Shown: piece by piece, positions 45,791 to 59,500 of the stretch | How positions within the stretch are numbered: the first letter of the stretch is position 1 | How the letters are laid out: each line of letters opens with the position of its first letter | NCBI GenBank assembly: GCA_023055505.1 | Contig: JALIRH010000007.1 | Span: 27,819,720 to 27,883,719, forward strand | DNA: 64,000 bases | Direction of reading: 5' to 3' | Source of the DNA: Callipepla californica brunnescens | Taxonomy: Eukaryota > Chordata > Aves > Galliformes > Odontophoridae | The notes under the pieces: model-generated | The model's database searches: none | What the model saw: only the letters and a program-made list of their open reading frames with translations | Told to the model about the DNA's origin: nothing | Translations under genes and position numbers: made by a program

Positions 45791-48694
45791 CAGAGTTTTT
45801 ATCTTCATATGGTGCCTGAAAGGTCCAAAATAGAAATGACATTCATCTTACGTTCTCTCTGCAACTCAGAAGCAGAGGGTGCAGTCATCCTAAAACTGCT
45901 GTGTCAGCTCCAATGCACAGAATAACGCAGCTTGTTATTAGTGATCTTTGTCATGACTAAATACAATAAACAGCTACTGTGGATTCCACTGCTTTCACAC
46001 CCACTTCTGCTTTCATGACACCTTCAAGGTGTAATGAGAATAAAATAAAACAGGTGAAAGTGTGTTACAACCAAAAATGCTGTCTAGGAGATTTTTACTC
46101 TAACTTTGGGTTGTAGATGGAAAGTTCTTGTTGTCCAGTGATAGTTGGTCCCAGCAGCTTAGGGCTGGTAACTTACATTTTTTAGCTAAGCTGTAGCAAG
46201 TTCTCTACCATTAATTAGAATTCAGTTTCAGATGTTCTTAAACAGTATAGGAAACAATCACCAGTGATAAAACCTGTGAAATGCCAATCACCAAGAGTAT
46301 TTGATTATATGAGATTTTAAAGCAAAATGATAATTTTTTTTTTTGCTCATAGCATTATTGTATGCCTGCTTAAAGAATACCTGAAACTAGATCTTAAGAA
46401 AGATAGCCCTGAATCTCATCTACACTCAGGAACATGAGACAAATTTAATTCTAGGTTCTCTGATAGCTGCTTGCCTAGGGAACCTGACCACAGCTAATGA
46501 CAGCACACCTCTCTCAAATAGCATGGAAAACATCCAGAAGCAAAGACCACTGAATATAGATGCTGTGAAACAATTCAAATAACGCAGAGCAGTTGTGTAC
46601 CTAACTGTCTGTACATAAATTCAAGGAGCAATTCAAGGTGGAGAATCAGCATTCTTGCACATCTGTCTTAATAAGACAGTGTATAACACTGTATGTCATA
46701 GAAACAAAATATTCACTATCTTACCTATCAATTAATATCAATACCTCCCCATGTTAGGTGACTGGTCAGGTTTTGCATGCAGTGCTACAAAGTCAGCCAA
46801 TGAAGCCAAAAGAAGAGGTGTAGCTCTTGATTTTGTGAAGTGCTCTGAGTATTTTCCATGGAAGACTGCAGAGACTGCCTTGGTAGAGAGATTGTTCTAG
46901 GAGCAAAAAGAAGTCTGAAAGAAAAACAGATTTAATAGTTGCTAGAAAAGGAAGTGACATGGTTTCGCATCTGATTTATTGTTCCCTGTGTACAGACAGT
47001 GTTCTTGTGTACAGACACAAGAAAAGAGTTGCACAAGGTAACAGGTGGTGCAGTGCTTTAAGGCTCTCAAAGAGCCTGACGGATTTTTGCATTGAGGTTA
47101 GGATACAGAGATCTCATTACAGTGATTGGCACAATACGGTGAATACTTTCTGATGTTTTGCATACAGTGTTTTCCATATGTCATACTGTTTACATTCTGC
47201 ATAATTTATATTTTTATAAAGTAAGTGTGTAAGTGTATGCTGTGTAAGTATGTGCTATAAAACTTACATCCAGATGACATTAGCTTCACAGAGACCTTCT
47301 ACTGACTGCAAGCATTCACCATGACCAGGTAGCTCCTCTCCACCTCTCTTCACTGTGTCAAGGAAGACAGTGCTTGGGGTCTCCCCATAGGCAGTGCTAG
47401 AGGACTGTCAATAATTTCAGCTCTCCAAGCACCCAGAGCAGCAACAAGAATTCTAAGTAGAATTTAAATCACCTTTATTGCCTAGGAAAACATTAGCTTT
47501 ACCCATTCAGAAGATAAGTGAGAAGTGTTTGATTAAAGATATACCTACTGACTTATTCTGTCATCAGTCAGTCAGTATATTTGATTCAGAGAAAATGCAG
47601 GTTTTAGCAGTTACTCCAGATTAAGCAATTTTTAAAATTGTGGTATTTCATCATTAGAATGTTTTATAGCTGTTAATGGCAGATTCAGCATTCAAAGAGC
47701 ATAAAACAGCCTTTCTGTTGTTCTCTACTAACATCAGAAACAGCAAAGTTTAAAATTTGGGATGTAAGTAATTATGGCTACAATCTTTACTCGGTTGTTA
47801 CTCAGCCAGTATACTTCAATAGCTTCCCAACACAGAAAATAGAGTTTTTACTGCCCAAGGGATTTTACTACATTTTCGTTCCCCACCCCCCCCCTTTTTT
47901 TTTCTTTTTTAATTTCAAATGCCAAACATTTTAATACATATCAAACTTACTGAACAATTAGAATACATTAAAATGCATTAGAGTTTATTGCTTTTTTATA
48001 GGTATCGTTACTACAGTCTTAAATTAGTCTTGGAAAGGTCAGGCACTTTTGCTTGGCAGAAAAATAGATCGTTTGCAAAAAAAATTCTCCCAGCAACTCA
48101 GTCAATCCAGTTAACTTTTAAATCTGGCCAGCAGGTTTCCTATGGCAGGGCTCTCAATTTGTTTTTATTGGCTTCTATGCAGAACATTGCTCCTGTCTTT
48201 TCTCAGATCCAGGTTTCAAGACAGCCAGTGGGTCTGCTGTGGCTGTAGAGAGGTTTTCCCCAGTGTCATGGGATGCTGAGAGATGGAGACATCCCTGGCA
48301 ACAGATAGTTCTCTCTGGGATGTCTCCTGTGCGGACATGAGGATGCCTGAGCCAAATGCTGTGGCTTTCTGCTTAATCATGAATTACCTCAAACACACCA
48401 ATGTCAGTCCTGGTTGCTGTTATAACAACATTTCAGAAAGTGCTTGCATTGCTGAGCTAGAAGTTGCAATGGCCACAAAACTGCGCCTTGCCACACTTGT
48501 ACAATCTCTCTGTGATACTGACCTCTGATGTGACATGATACCTGTACATCCAGTGTCTAATGTGGTGTTTCAACACAAGCAAACCAAGAAACCCATTGAT
48601 AGATGCTGCATCTTGGACTACTGTGTTGGGCTATTGAGCTCCTACAAGCAACCCAGAGTTATTAATTCCCACACCTAGATGTAACACAATTATT

Positions 48695-48935
48695 AAACAA
48701 AGTGGATAACTTCTTCCTTGACAAAACCTGGTTCAGGTTGAATAGTAGGAACAATTTATTCACCAAAGGAGTGGTGAGGCATATGCTGCCCAGGGGGGTG
48801 GAGTCACCATCCCTGGAGGTGTTCAAGAACACTGTAAGCGTGGCACTGAGGGACGTGGTTAGTGGGCATGGTGGGAGTGGATCAACAGTTGGAGTTGGTG
48901 ATCTTAGAGGTCTTTTCTAGATACTATGATTATGG
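48695..48935 (+). mobile_element. CR1 retroposon, 3' fragment
   Basis: The plus-strand CR1 contains TCACCAAAGGAGTGGTGAGG, CCATCCCTGGAGGTGTTCAA and GGTTAGTGGGCATGGTGGGA, ending TACTATGATTATGG. Confidence 0.93.
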
Positions 48936-51900
48936 GAAGGAAGGAGCAGAAACACACTAACTAGTTTGCATACACTGTGCCATTTTAACTGCGCAATTTT
49001 TCATGTTTTTTGATATACTTGAAACAAAACAGGAAATGCGTGGCTTCAGAACCCAAATATCAAAAAGTTAAATCATGGAATGTTGTTCAAGACCGCCCTC
49101 CTCCTCCATACTTTATTAGATCTATGAAAGACACAGACAATTCACAAGCAGGTTTCAGGTGCTCAGGTGCCTGGTTTGAGCTAGGCAGATATGTTGCTTG
49201 TAAATGATGATGCCCTGCGTGAACTCTCAGCATGCACGGGGCAGGAGGAAGCAGTTACAGAAACAGAACAAAGCACTGACAGTTTGATTTGTTTGGCTGA
49301 GAAGGAAGACTTTTAATTTTGTACTTATTAATTAATTATTCAGAGGGATGATATAAAAACAGGATTTGAGGCTTAGAAATCTAGGAATCAGACCTGTGAG
49401 CCTAATCTTTGAGTCACAACATTACTTTTCTTAGCACAGACTGTGAGCTTTGTACAGAATTGCAAGGTAACAGGGCTGCAGTCTGTTGCTCTGAGCATTT
49501 CTTGACATGCCTGTAGCTTTGTTTTACTTGGTTTAGCTGTGACAGCAATTTCTCTAGTTGATCATGTGTCTGTGGTTAATTTATATTGCACATTTATCTT
49601 TGTGTGGTACAACCACACATAGTGCAATGGGCAGTTATTCTATCTAAAGTGAGATATTTATGTCTCTAACACAATGACACAGAGAAATACAGCCCTGGTG
49701 ATGGCTGAGGCCTTGAGAGATGGAAAAGTGGGATGCTTACAGAGAAAGGAGAAGCATGGGATGGTAAATTGGGACACAGCCAGGGACTGGAGCATGCATG
49801 TGGCTGTCAGCAGCTCCCTAGTGGGCAAATAAAGAAATGCAGTCCTGGAGCTGAAAAAAAAAACAGTGGTAGAGTAACAGGGAAAACAAATAAGTAGTAT
49901 GTTCTTGCTGCAAAAGTAATGTCTGAGGTCTCACAGTTTTCTGATCTGTGATGAGCTGCCCTGGAAATATGAGGACATCTGCACAGCCTCCTCAACTTCT
50001 GCAAGGTAAGGAACCAGCTTTACCTGGGACCCTCAGGTGGTGCAGACTATGAGTCAAAATGTCAGTGTCTCAAGGTTATTTCACACTTTACTGTGAGGAT
50101 AAGCAGTGATGCAGACATACCAGCTAGTAGCACCAACATAGTGCAAAAACTTATAGCTTAGTATTTGTGTGCTTTCTACTGGGAGATTACAGTGGCTGTA
50201 AACTGTTATAGTAGTTCACACTTATTATGTGTAAACTAAGCATATGCATTGGTTTAAAAGCTGTGATGTGTTAATTTCTTATGCAGCTCTATACATTGTT
50301 TACAAAACGCAATGCAAACACCTTCTGTTATCAGTTGCTCAGCATCTGTTTCAGAGATGCTTCTATAAATGAATATCCCATTACTGCTCTCACTTTCTTA
50401 TTTTCCTCAGGGAAAAGTGATAGAATGTAGCTTATCTCTGACATCAAAAGAGATTTGCTTTATAGGTCTAGAAATGCCGAGCACTCACGAGTTACTGCTG
50501 CTCGCTGGTTTGTTAGTCCACATGATTTACAGCAACTCTGCTGCTCTGCGGTATCAAATGTACTGTCCCTTTCAAGGCACAGTCTCCTACGTTGTTGATG
50601 GGCACAGGCTGAGTTGATTCCTCACTGGGTCAAACTGTCATACAAATAAGGACTAATACATACAGCAGGTCTCAGATTCTGATATTTCATGTGCTTGCAT
50701 TTCACATTGCTCTAAGGGCATTCCCTCATTGTAGTAGGATTATCCTCCAGAGGGTTTCAGGAAAAGGATAGTTTGTGGTTAATTTGAGCAGGTTGTTTTC
50801 TTTTGAGGGGTATATTTTTGTCATACCTGGTTATTGTGGATGTCTGTATTTCTTGCTAGCAACAAGCCAAGTTTCTTCTCTGGTGTTTAGCTCAGACAAA
50901 GGCAGGACCTATGCTTCTGTAATTCAGAGTCTCTCTGGTGGGGAAGCGTGCAGGACAAGTAGCAGGAGATGGGCAGACCTAATGGCAAAAAAAATCTCTA
51001 TCTGTATTCCTTGAATGAGAGCAGTACAGCTGCTCAGTGCTGAAAGCTGTTGTTTTCTTTGTGAACATTAGTTCCAAGGTTTTGTGATGGACAAAAGCCA
51101 GACCGATGGCAAGGTGTTGCTCTCTCTGCTGTTGGAGCATGTTCTCATCACTTTATGTCTCAGCACTGACTCTGTAATGTCTCAGCCAAATCTTCCAGTT
51201 GGTAAGATTTGTTTCTGGCCAGATCAGCAAGGAGCCCCCAGCTCACTGCCAGTGTCACTGCTATTGAACCCAACGTGGTACGGGTGTGTACACAAGCATC
51301 TGTTCAGCCCCACACTTGGCCATGATGTACTATGGCAACAGACAACGGTGTATTCTGTCCATATTTTCAAGTCTGACATAAAACTACAGGAGATAGAAAC
51401 GTGTGAGATTCTTCATCATGACCAGTGAAACTACTGAAGCCTATTTTTTTTTTTTTTTTTTTTTGCAAATTTGCACCTCAAAAAGCCTGTTCCCTCTCAT
51501 TATACCATCTCCAGATTGTCCATGTTTCTTCCCACAGTTTCACTGTTTTCATAGCTCTCTTGATTACTTAATTGAAAGAACTTACAGAGCACCAAACTTC
51601 AGCATATTAAATGATCTTTAAGACCCTCATATGAGCACGAAGGAGCAATGAGTTGCTGTGCTACAGCTCCTTCCACTCTTACTTTTCTTCAAAAGCATTC
51701 ACACTAGATACAAAGGGCACTCATATTGCTGAATGATAGGAGACAACAAACGTTTTCCTAAAAGGAGACATTTAGATAAAACTTGTCAAATAGCTCTCAA
51801 CTCAACCTTTGCAATATAATGCTCTTGCATAGAAACTTGATGCAACTTTGAAGTAAAGTCATGGATAAGTCTAAATTGATGGCATTTCTATTATGAGTTT

Positions 51901-53880
51901 TCTACAGTAGCTCCCATTGATTTGATATTATGGTTATATATATTAATGCTTTGTTAAATGTATTCCTTAACTCATTTTTTCCCACGCCATGATAATGCAT
52001 TGTCTCTAACAGTAATGTGTATAGGTAGCAGAGAGATACATTTCCAGATGTGCTCCTATCAAACTGTTATGCAGTTCTCATGCACTATAAGATAGAGGAC
52101 AATGTGTGTGTGCAACTTAGAACAAGTCTTTGTTCCCAAATACTGTGACAGCACAACTTAGTTGCAAATAATCCCAGGCCATTGAGATGGAGAGAAAAGC
52201 TTGGAGCAAGGATGACATATCTCAGGTGGAAGATCAGGCTGGAAAACACTTGAGCAAAATGTACGGAGATAAATCCATGGGCCCTGGTGGGGTGGGTTTA
52301 CAAGTACTGAGGGAGCAAGATAATATGTGCACAGTGAAGTAAACGCTGTGATTAGCTTTGTATCTTCAATTTTTAAAATTCAGCACAGAAGAAACTTACA
52401 AAATGGATACCACTGCCATTCCAGTTCATTTTCCTTCCTTGTACGAAAGGATATCCAATCCATTCATCACATTTTTTCCTGAAACACCAGTGCTTTCAGC
52501 CCATTATGTTAAGATGAAAGAAGAATAGCTGCATGTGAATATGGAAATTTACAGATATTTGGAAACTGATTAAGAGTGTGTCATATTTCCTTGCCTTGAG
52601 GGAAGTAACATCCATCAGAGGGGCAGAGAAGAAGCCTGCAAAAGGTCACAAGGTTAGACAGTTGATTTCTTGTGTTGCTATAACATATCAGAGACCTTCA
52701 GTTTCTCTAGCTTCTTCTCATTTTTTCTGATTGCATCTACAATAATTTGATGCTGTTATTTTGGTAAAACAGCCATGTTTTGACCCCTCCCTGCCACACT
52801 GACAGCTGTAGCAACCAGATTCTTATTTTCCCAAAAGTATTTCATTAAAAGACTAGAGAGTAGAAAACGTAACTAAAGCATTGTTTTACCTTATATGAAT
52901 ATATACAGTTTTACATCTTTATGGTTCCTCAAAAAGAAGCCAAATTCATCTGTGATGTAAATTCATACCAATAAGAATTCAGTAGAGATGAATTATGCCA
53001 CAGCCTATTTATGGATGAATCTCTTATTTCTTTTACTTGAATTCACTCAAAGTTTTACTATTAGGTATTGCATTTCCACTCAACTAGTGCTACACAAACA
53101 ATATTCTCATCCATTAAATTAGCAGAAATGTTGTTTTCCTTTTTTTTAGGAGGAGCAAGGGTGTTGTTACAAGAGCTTACAATGTTCTGACCTGTTTTAA
53201 TGAAAGCAAATGATCCTTGCCACAACAGACACATAATATTCACCTTAAGATGCATAATTCTGGTATTTACTTTTTGACATCAGTAGACAGACTCAGTAAT
53301 GGCGAAAAGGTCTATGTAATCATTATCTCAGATTTAAAGACAACTTTTCATTAATCAGAAAGCAAACAACAAAAAGCTCATCAAATTCCTGTTACAAGAA
53401 CAAAAGGTTACAACAACTGATGAGTTCTGTTTTCTAGGGCATCCCTTTTGCAAAAGCTGCCTATCCATTAAGCGTGGTAGTAGATGCATTAAAGCTTTAA
53501 AGTGTATCTCAGAATTGAAAGGATGTGAAAGAGCAGTAAGAGTCAAGTTTGATCAACTACAATCCATTTATGATGAAAAACTCATCCTCCTTTCATTAAA
53601 GCTAATTACAGGTGGAGTGCTACTCTGACTGAAAAGCCGACTGTTACCTTTGATCTTTGAAGATTTGCCTCCTAATCTTGAAACTACAGCATCATTTCAT
53701 TTTACAATGCGTTATTTTTACACCCTTGAAGAGAAACGGAACAAGGTGTTATTGGTCAGTGCGAATTCCTTCCTGGCTAACTGAAAGAATAACATGCCAC
53801 TACGGCATAGATACTGCTGCTCTTTTGGAAGATCTTTGCTGTAGCTTCGCTTTAGTCACTCTGCCTCACCCGTTTTGTCT

Positions 53881-53894
53881 CCTCTAGGGGGCAA
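53881..53894 (+). promoter_or_regulatory. CTCF-like motif (weak)
   Basis: CCTCTAGGGGGCAA matches 12 of 14 CTCF core positions in unremarkable intergenic DNA. Confidence 0.25.
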
Positions 53895-55509
53895 TTTAAC
53901 ACAAGCTATATGTAACAAGGCAGCCAGACTGGCAAGAAAGGATGCTCCACCACTGATAGTGGAGGCTGAAGAACTACTTTCCATTTAAAAGGCCTGGCCA
54001 AGCTGAAATAAGTTTCTGCTACCGCTCGTCTGTAAAAGCTTTGTAAGAAGGCTGCCGAGAATAACAAAGTGTCAAACTGTCTCTGAGCTCCTAGGCTCAC
54101 ATCTGCTTTCTCCAGAGATGAAGAAGGTCAAATAAAGTTTTCTTAAATTCTTCCTTTTCCACATCTGACTTTTTTATCTGTATTGCTTTTTTCCCCTTCC
54201 ACCTGAAAGAAATACATTACGATGAGCACATCACTGTAATGCTGCTTTTTAACTACCTGCATGAGGGTCTTAAAGGGAACCCTGAGCTCATGGCTAGGGC
54301 ACTTAATGAGCAAGCAACACTGGGACATTTCTGCTTTCTCAGCCTCCTACCTGCCCTTGGGAAGCTGTGTCATCTCCGGGCTTCAGTTCCCAAGAGTAAA
54401 AAGAGGACAGCAAACAGCTACATCTGATTAAAATCTTTTTTCACGGTCCTCTCCAGATTCCCCAGAAGAGGGCTTCTGTAGGGCTTTACATCATCAGGAG
54501 ATAGCAGTTTCCTTAATGGAAAAAAAAATACATAAATACCAGATAGTTTAATGTCCCTAACCTCAGAAACAATTTGCAATAGAACAGTTAATTACCCTGT
54601 AGTGTCACTGTGTGTTGACTGAGTTTGGCCCTATTAATTCTCTTTTCTCATGTATATGCTTTGTATTTCCATGCTACTTTAACCTTATGTCCTGTATTTT
54701 TACAAGGTTAATACACTTTTCTTATCGAATAGATGTTGTAGAAATAAGGCAAGTAAATATACTCGTAACAGTATACTCCCCAAGAGCTCAGATTCTCCAG
54801 AATTGAGAATTTATCCATTCTGATTTTAAAAGGAAAAGAAGAAAGTTTACTAGAGAATACTCTGAATAAGAGTGCAATTATTATTTTGGAAAATTGAGCA
54901 CACTGCTTGAGAAGGCAGCTGAATGCACTATCTTTCCCTGTGATTTCCCACTTATGAATGTTCAAAGCTGACATCAAATGCTTGCCTGTTCAGAAAATCC
55001 AATCATGAAGCAACATTTGAAAAGCAAAGAGGGAGAGCCCTGTGCTCTCAGCAGGGAGACCCAGAGAGATTAATATAAGCAATTGGTAGCCAGCAAGCAA
55101 AGACTGAAGTAGTTCGAAGTATATTTTTACACAGGTAGTAGAAACTGCAGAAATGTGCAGTCCTTAATAGTGCCAACTTACCTGGAAGTATAGAATATCA
55201 CTTGAAAGAAACTAACTGTTGTTACTAAAGATTACCTAGATCATCAAAATCCACTAGATCCCCATGTTTCAACCTGATCTTTCATTTTCAGTCCCTGTTG
55301 TTTCAAATAATGAAAATATAATTTATGCTACTTACATGAAAGAGGAAAGGGAGAAGGGGTAAAATACTATCTGTAATATCATGTGAAGTAGAAATTCTCT
55401 GAGCTGAAATAACTTCAGAAAAGTATTTACATAGCTTGTTCTAATGTGGTCTTTTAAAGAGGACCAGAATGGTGAACGAGAAGTACATAATTTGTAACAG
55501 CACATCCTA

Positions 55510-56240
55510 ACAATCCCTGAATCATAGAATCCTTAGAGTTGGAAGGAATCTTTAAGGATCACCTAGTTCAACCCTCCCACAGTGAACAGGGACATGCACA
55601 GCTAGATCAGGTTGCCCAGGGCCTGATCCAGCCTCATCTTGAAAGTGTCCAGGGATGGGGCATCTACCACCTCTCTGGACAACCTACTCCAGTGCCTCAC
55701 CACCCTTACTGTAAAGATTTTTTCCTCATATCCAACCTAAATCTACCCTCTTTAAGCTTGAAACTATTTCCCCTTGCTCTATTGCCACAGACCCTGCAAA
55801 AGAGTCTGTCTCTTTCTTTCTGTAGCTCCCCTTTAGATACTGACAAGTGACTATCAGGCCATCTTGCAGCCTTCTCTTCTCTAGGCTGAAGAGCACCAGC
55901 TCTCTCAGCCTGTCCTCATAGGAGACACGTTCCATTCCTTGGTTTATTTTTGTGGCCTTCGTCTGGTTTTGCTCCAATGCTCCTGCGTCTCTCCTGTACT
56001 GAGGAGCCCTAATCTGGACACTACTCCAGGTGACGCCTCATCTGCGCAGAGTAGAGAGTCAGGACCACCTCCCTCACCCTGCTGGCCACACTTCTTTTGA
56101 TGCAGCCCAGTATATTGTTGGCTTTCTGGGCTGCATGGGCATATTACTGGCTCACGTGCAGCTTCCCATCCACTGGTACCCCCTGGTCTCTTCTGGCAGG
56201 GTTGCAATCAATCCCTTCATACCCCGGCTTGTATTGGTAG
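55510..56240 (-). mobile_element. CR1 retroposon, long 3' fragment (about 730 bp)
   Basis: This is the longest CR1 in the window. From its 3' end it shows AATCATAGAATCCTTAGAGT, ATCAGGTTGCCCAGGGCCTG and CCCTTGCTCTATTGCCACAG. It then shows CCTTCTCTTCTCTAGGCTGA and GTATATTGTTGGCTTTCTGG, reaching into sequence that codes for the end of the CR1 reverse-transcriptase protein in full copies. No intact ORF is retained. Confidence 0.95.
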
Positions 56241-56477
56241 CAAAAGCATTTGTTTGGTACTGAAAGCATTTGTTGCTCTTCATAGATCAGACCAATCTGA
56301 ATGTTTGATAGAGATTCACCCTACCCTACTCAATAGATCTGGTAACACCATCAAACTAAATGAGACTGCGGTCTCATCTTGTGGACAACAATACACATCT
56401 AATGCAGAGAAAAAGCAGATGAGGCACAGTGACCTACAAGCCCTTCCTTAGAGATTTTCACTAAGGAGAAAATAATG

Positions 56478-56563
56478 GACTCTGTATGATACTGCTTGAG
56501 CTGGAGTTAGGACCAGATGACCTCCAGAGGTGCCTTCTAACCTAACCTGTTCTGTGATTCTAG
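56478..56563 (+). mobile_element. CR1 retroposon, very short 3' end
   Basis: Only the tail is present: GGACCAGATGACCTCCAGAG, TGCCTTCTAACCTAACC and TTCTGTGATTCTA. It is opposite in orientation to the neighbouring 55,510-56,240 copy. Confidence 0.85.
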
Positions 56564-59500
56564 TTACCAATGGTTCTTGACTTAGGAAGACAAAGCTGTG
56601 AGGTTGAACCTGCTGCTTGGTCTGGCAGCTGTGGCCCAGAAACCGGTAAAGTGGACATGGGTGCCATGGGAGCAGAGCATCTTAGTCTTATTATCACTTC
56701 CTATTTGTTTACTCTGTCACCATCATGTTCTTCCTACTACATCTGGTTCCATTTCTGAGAAATAGCACTAATATCCACACCTTTCATCTCCTTCTTAGTT
56801 TCTTCTCCTGGATATTTGTAAGAGTTGTTTTTCTAACTGCTTTCAGACTCACATCTTGAATATTCCTTGTTATTTTCTGGGGGTCAGGTAGTATTGCTAT
56901 CCCAACAGCAGCGTACAGCATCAAGGTATGCTTTGTGGTGAACTACATAGCTGGAATATAAATCTCCATAGGAAAAAGAGAAAAAAGAATCAAGACCACA
57001 TACAAAAGCTTTGAATAGCAACTCCCTGACATTTTAAAATGTGTACTGATAGAGGTGAGCAGTCATGGGAAAAGTGGGGCAATATGAACAATCCTGGCAT
57101 TTGGAAGCAAGAAGGAAAAATGTCAAAACTGCAGATTATGCAGCTGAAGGGGGGGGGGGGGGATACTCAATAAAAGAGAGGATTGAAATTAATCTAGAAG
57201 CACCATTAATTAAGAAAATCACACATTTATTTTAAGCATTACTCATTAATTGACACAGATACCCTTTATCAATAATCTTTGGTAGTAGATCCAACTTTCC
57301 AGGCAGTGTAAGTAATATTGAAATTAACTGTCCAAACAGATGAGGCTGAACTGCTGCAACTCAGATGAGGGTGACAGGAGCTAGGGGACAAACCTGAAGA
57401 GCTGGCTTTGGTATGCATCATGAGCAACAGAAACTAGAGCGGTCTCTCCTCTGGGAGAAGACTGTTTTCCATCTACCTGCAACAGCCACCATCATACCCA
57501 TCCTCCATCCTGGCAGCAGTAGCACAGCTAAGCGTAGCTCTGACATGGGCTAAAAAAGGGAAGACAACCAACTTGTTTTGTTTTCTGAGCAGCAACTGCC
57601 ATAAATATCATTCTGTTTTGCTCGTTCCTTGAGTAAGACCCAGAAATAACAGTGCTAACTATTTTTTTTCTGAGTAACCAGAGTATGAGATGGAGATTAA
57701 TAATTAAGCAGTCTAGGAAAAATTGATTAAGAAGCTTTTCAGTTGGGAAAAATGCATGGAAAGACAAAGCAATTGCTAAAATAAGAGAAACTCAACATCC
57801 AGTTCTAATGAGTTCCTAGCGTTAGTATTTTGAGCTAGGTTCACTGGAAGGCTTATGTTCACTATGACTGCTGGCTTGACTACATGGGCTGGCATTACAT
57901 AAATGCATATCTGCTATGTGGTAATTAAATACTAGACTGAAATGAGCATCTTTATTTGGATATTAGGCCAATAATTAGCTTTTCACATATTAACTTTGTT
58001 TGCTTCAAGCCTCTCCCCCCCCCCCCTTTTTTTTTTTTTTTTTTTTTTAAAGTTATGTAGTCTATTGGGAAAATAATCTTTCACAGCAGCTTGCATGTTG
58101 ACATTTATTGGCAAATAATGTCTTCCAGAGATTTCCTAGATTTCTATATAGGATCATGAAACTCGGGAGCATTTGTACCTGAAATGAATCTGTTTATTAT
58201 GGATACCTATTATTACAGAATGGGCTTCTGCGAAGTGTCTCCAGGAAGAGGAGACTGGGACAAGGGCTGTAGTGGGGATGATGAAACAGTGTAGTACCTT
58301 GAGCTGATCTCTAACTCTGGGAAGATGTTAGTGCTTCCCAGTGCAATTTAAATAAGCAAGGATTTATTTAACTTACAAGAGCCACCCTAACCTGAAAAGA
58401 TAATTCCCCCCCTCTCCCCCAGGCATATTCAGACATTTTTGATCACTCTCATTCTAGCTGTAACACTGGGGATCAATTTAAGATTTCTTAATATGAGTGA
58501 ATTTCATCTAGTAGACAAAAAAATGTTTTTATGACTCTTCTTTGAGAATGTGTTGTAATGGTTTTGGAATGATGTTTACAGACCACTGGCCCTTATAGCT
58601 CCCACTAGTCATGCAACCCATAATTATCAATGATAAGGGAAAGTATTACATCACTAAAATAGGAACTGACCAAAGTGATGGTGAAATTAGTATTTTGGAA
58701 CAATGCTGCCTCCAAAAACCCAGACACAGAGGGATAAACTATAGGGATGGTTTATGACTTCAAGCTCTTTGGCTCTTAATTAAATGCTTCTTACCGGGAA
58801 TAACTATTTTACAGGAACTGCCATTAAAATCAAGCTATCAATCTGCGTAATTCACTATATTAGATAGTATGGTTGATCTGGCTTTGACACTGTATAATGT
58901 TTGATGATATAGAAAGAGTCAGGCCTTCTGTAATACTGATTATAACTAGCTTTCTGTTTTCAAAATTATTTTTTCCCCACAGACTTTACAACTGACTGAT
59001 TTGTACCTTTGATACAAGCAGTTATATTTTCTCTCTGTATTTGAATTCCTGTCACATCACCAAACACCTCTTGAGGACAGTAGGAATCTGTCTGTTGATG
59101 TTAGAGGTTACTCAATCAGTTGCTAATTGAAACTGGCAGGATTTCACATGCAGAGCTCAGACTTGGCAGCATTTATTAATTTCACAAGTGGTGCTATGAG
59201 TAAGTACATGGATTATTCTAAATACTGTGACCTCTTAAAAAAAATCCTGCCAATATGAATTTTTCAGGAGTGCCAGGCTGCTCTGTACATCTTTAAATGT
59301 GCCAATGAAATCCAATATTTACAGTTTCATAGATAACCAAATCAGGTGAATTCAGCTCAGTAACAGAAGTAGGCATGGTAATAGGTCCGTTTTGAAACTG
59401 AGGTCAATGGCAACTGCTTAATTACACTGCAAATGGCACACCAAATACAATGCAAAAATTTGAATGTATCAAGCAAGCATGGGAAAGCATCAACACTGAC

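Noticed and set aside
51084..51428. 114-codon plus-strand ORF
   Set aside because: No family similarity recognised, no promoter or splice context; length is within chance for this composition.
55539..56207. ORFs on both strands at this position
   Set aside because: They fall within the decayed CR1 and are not an intact reverse-transcriptase frame.
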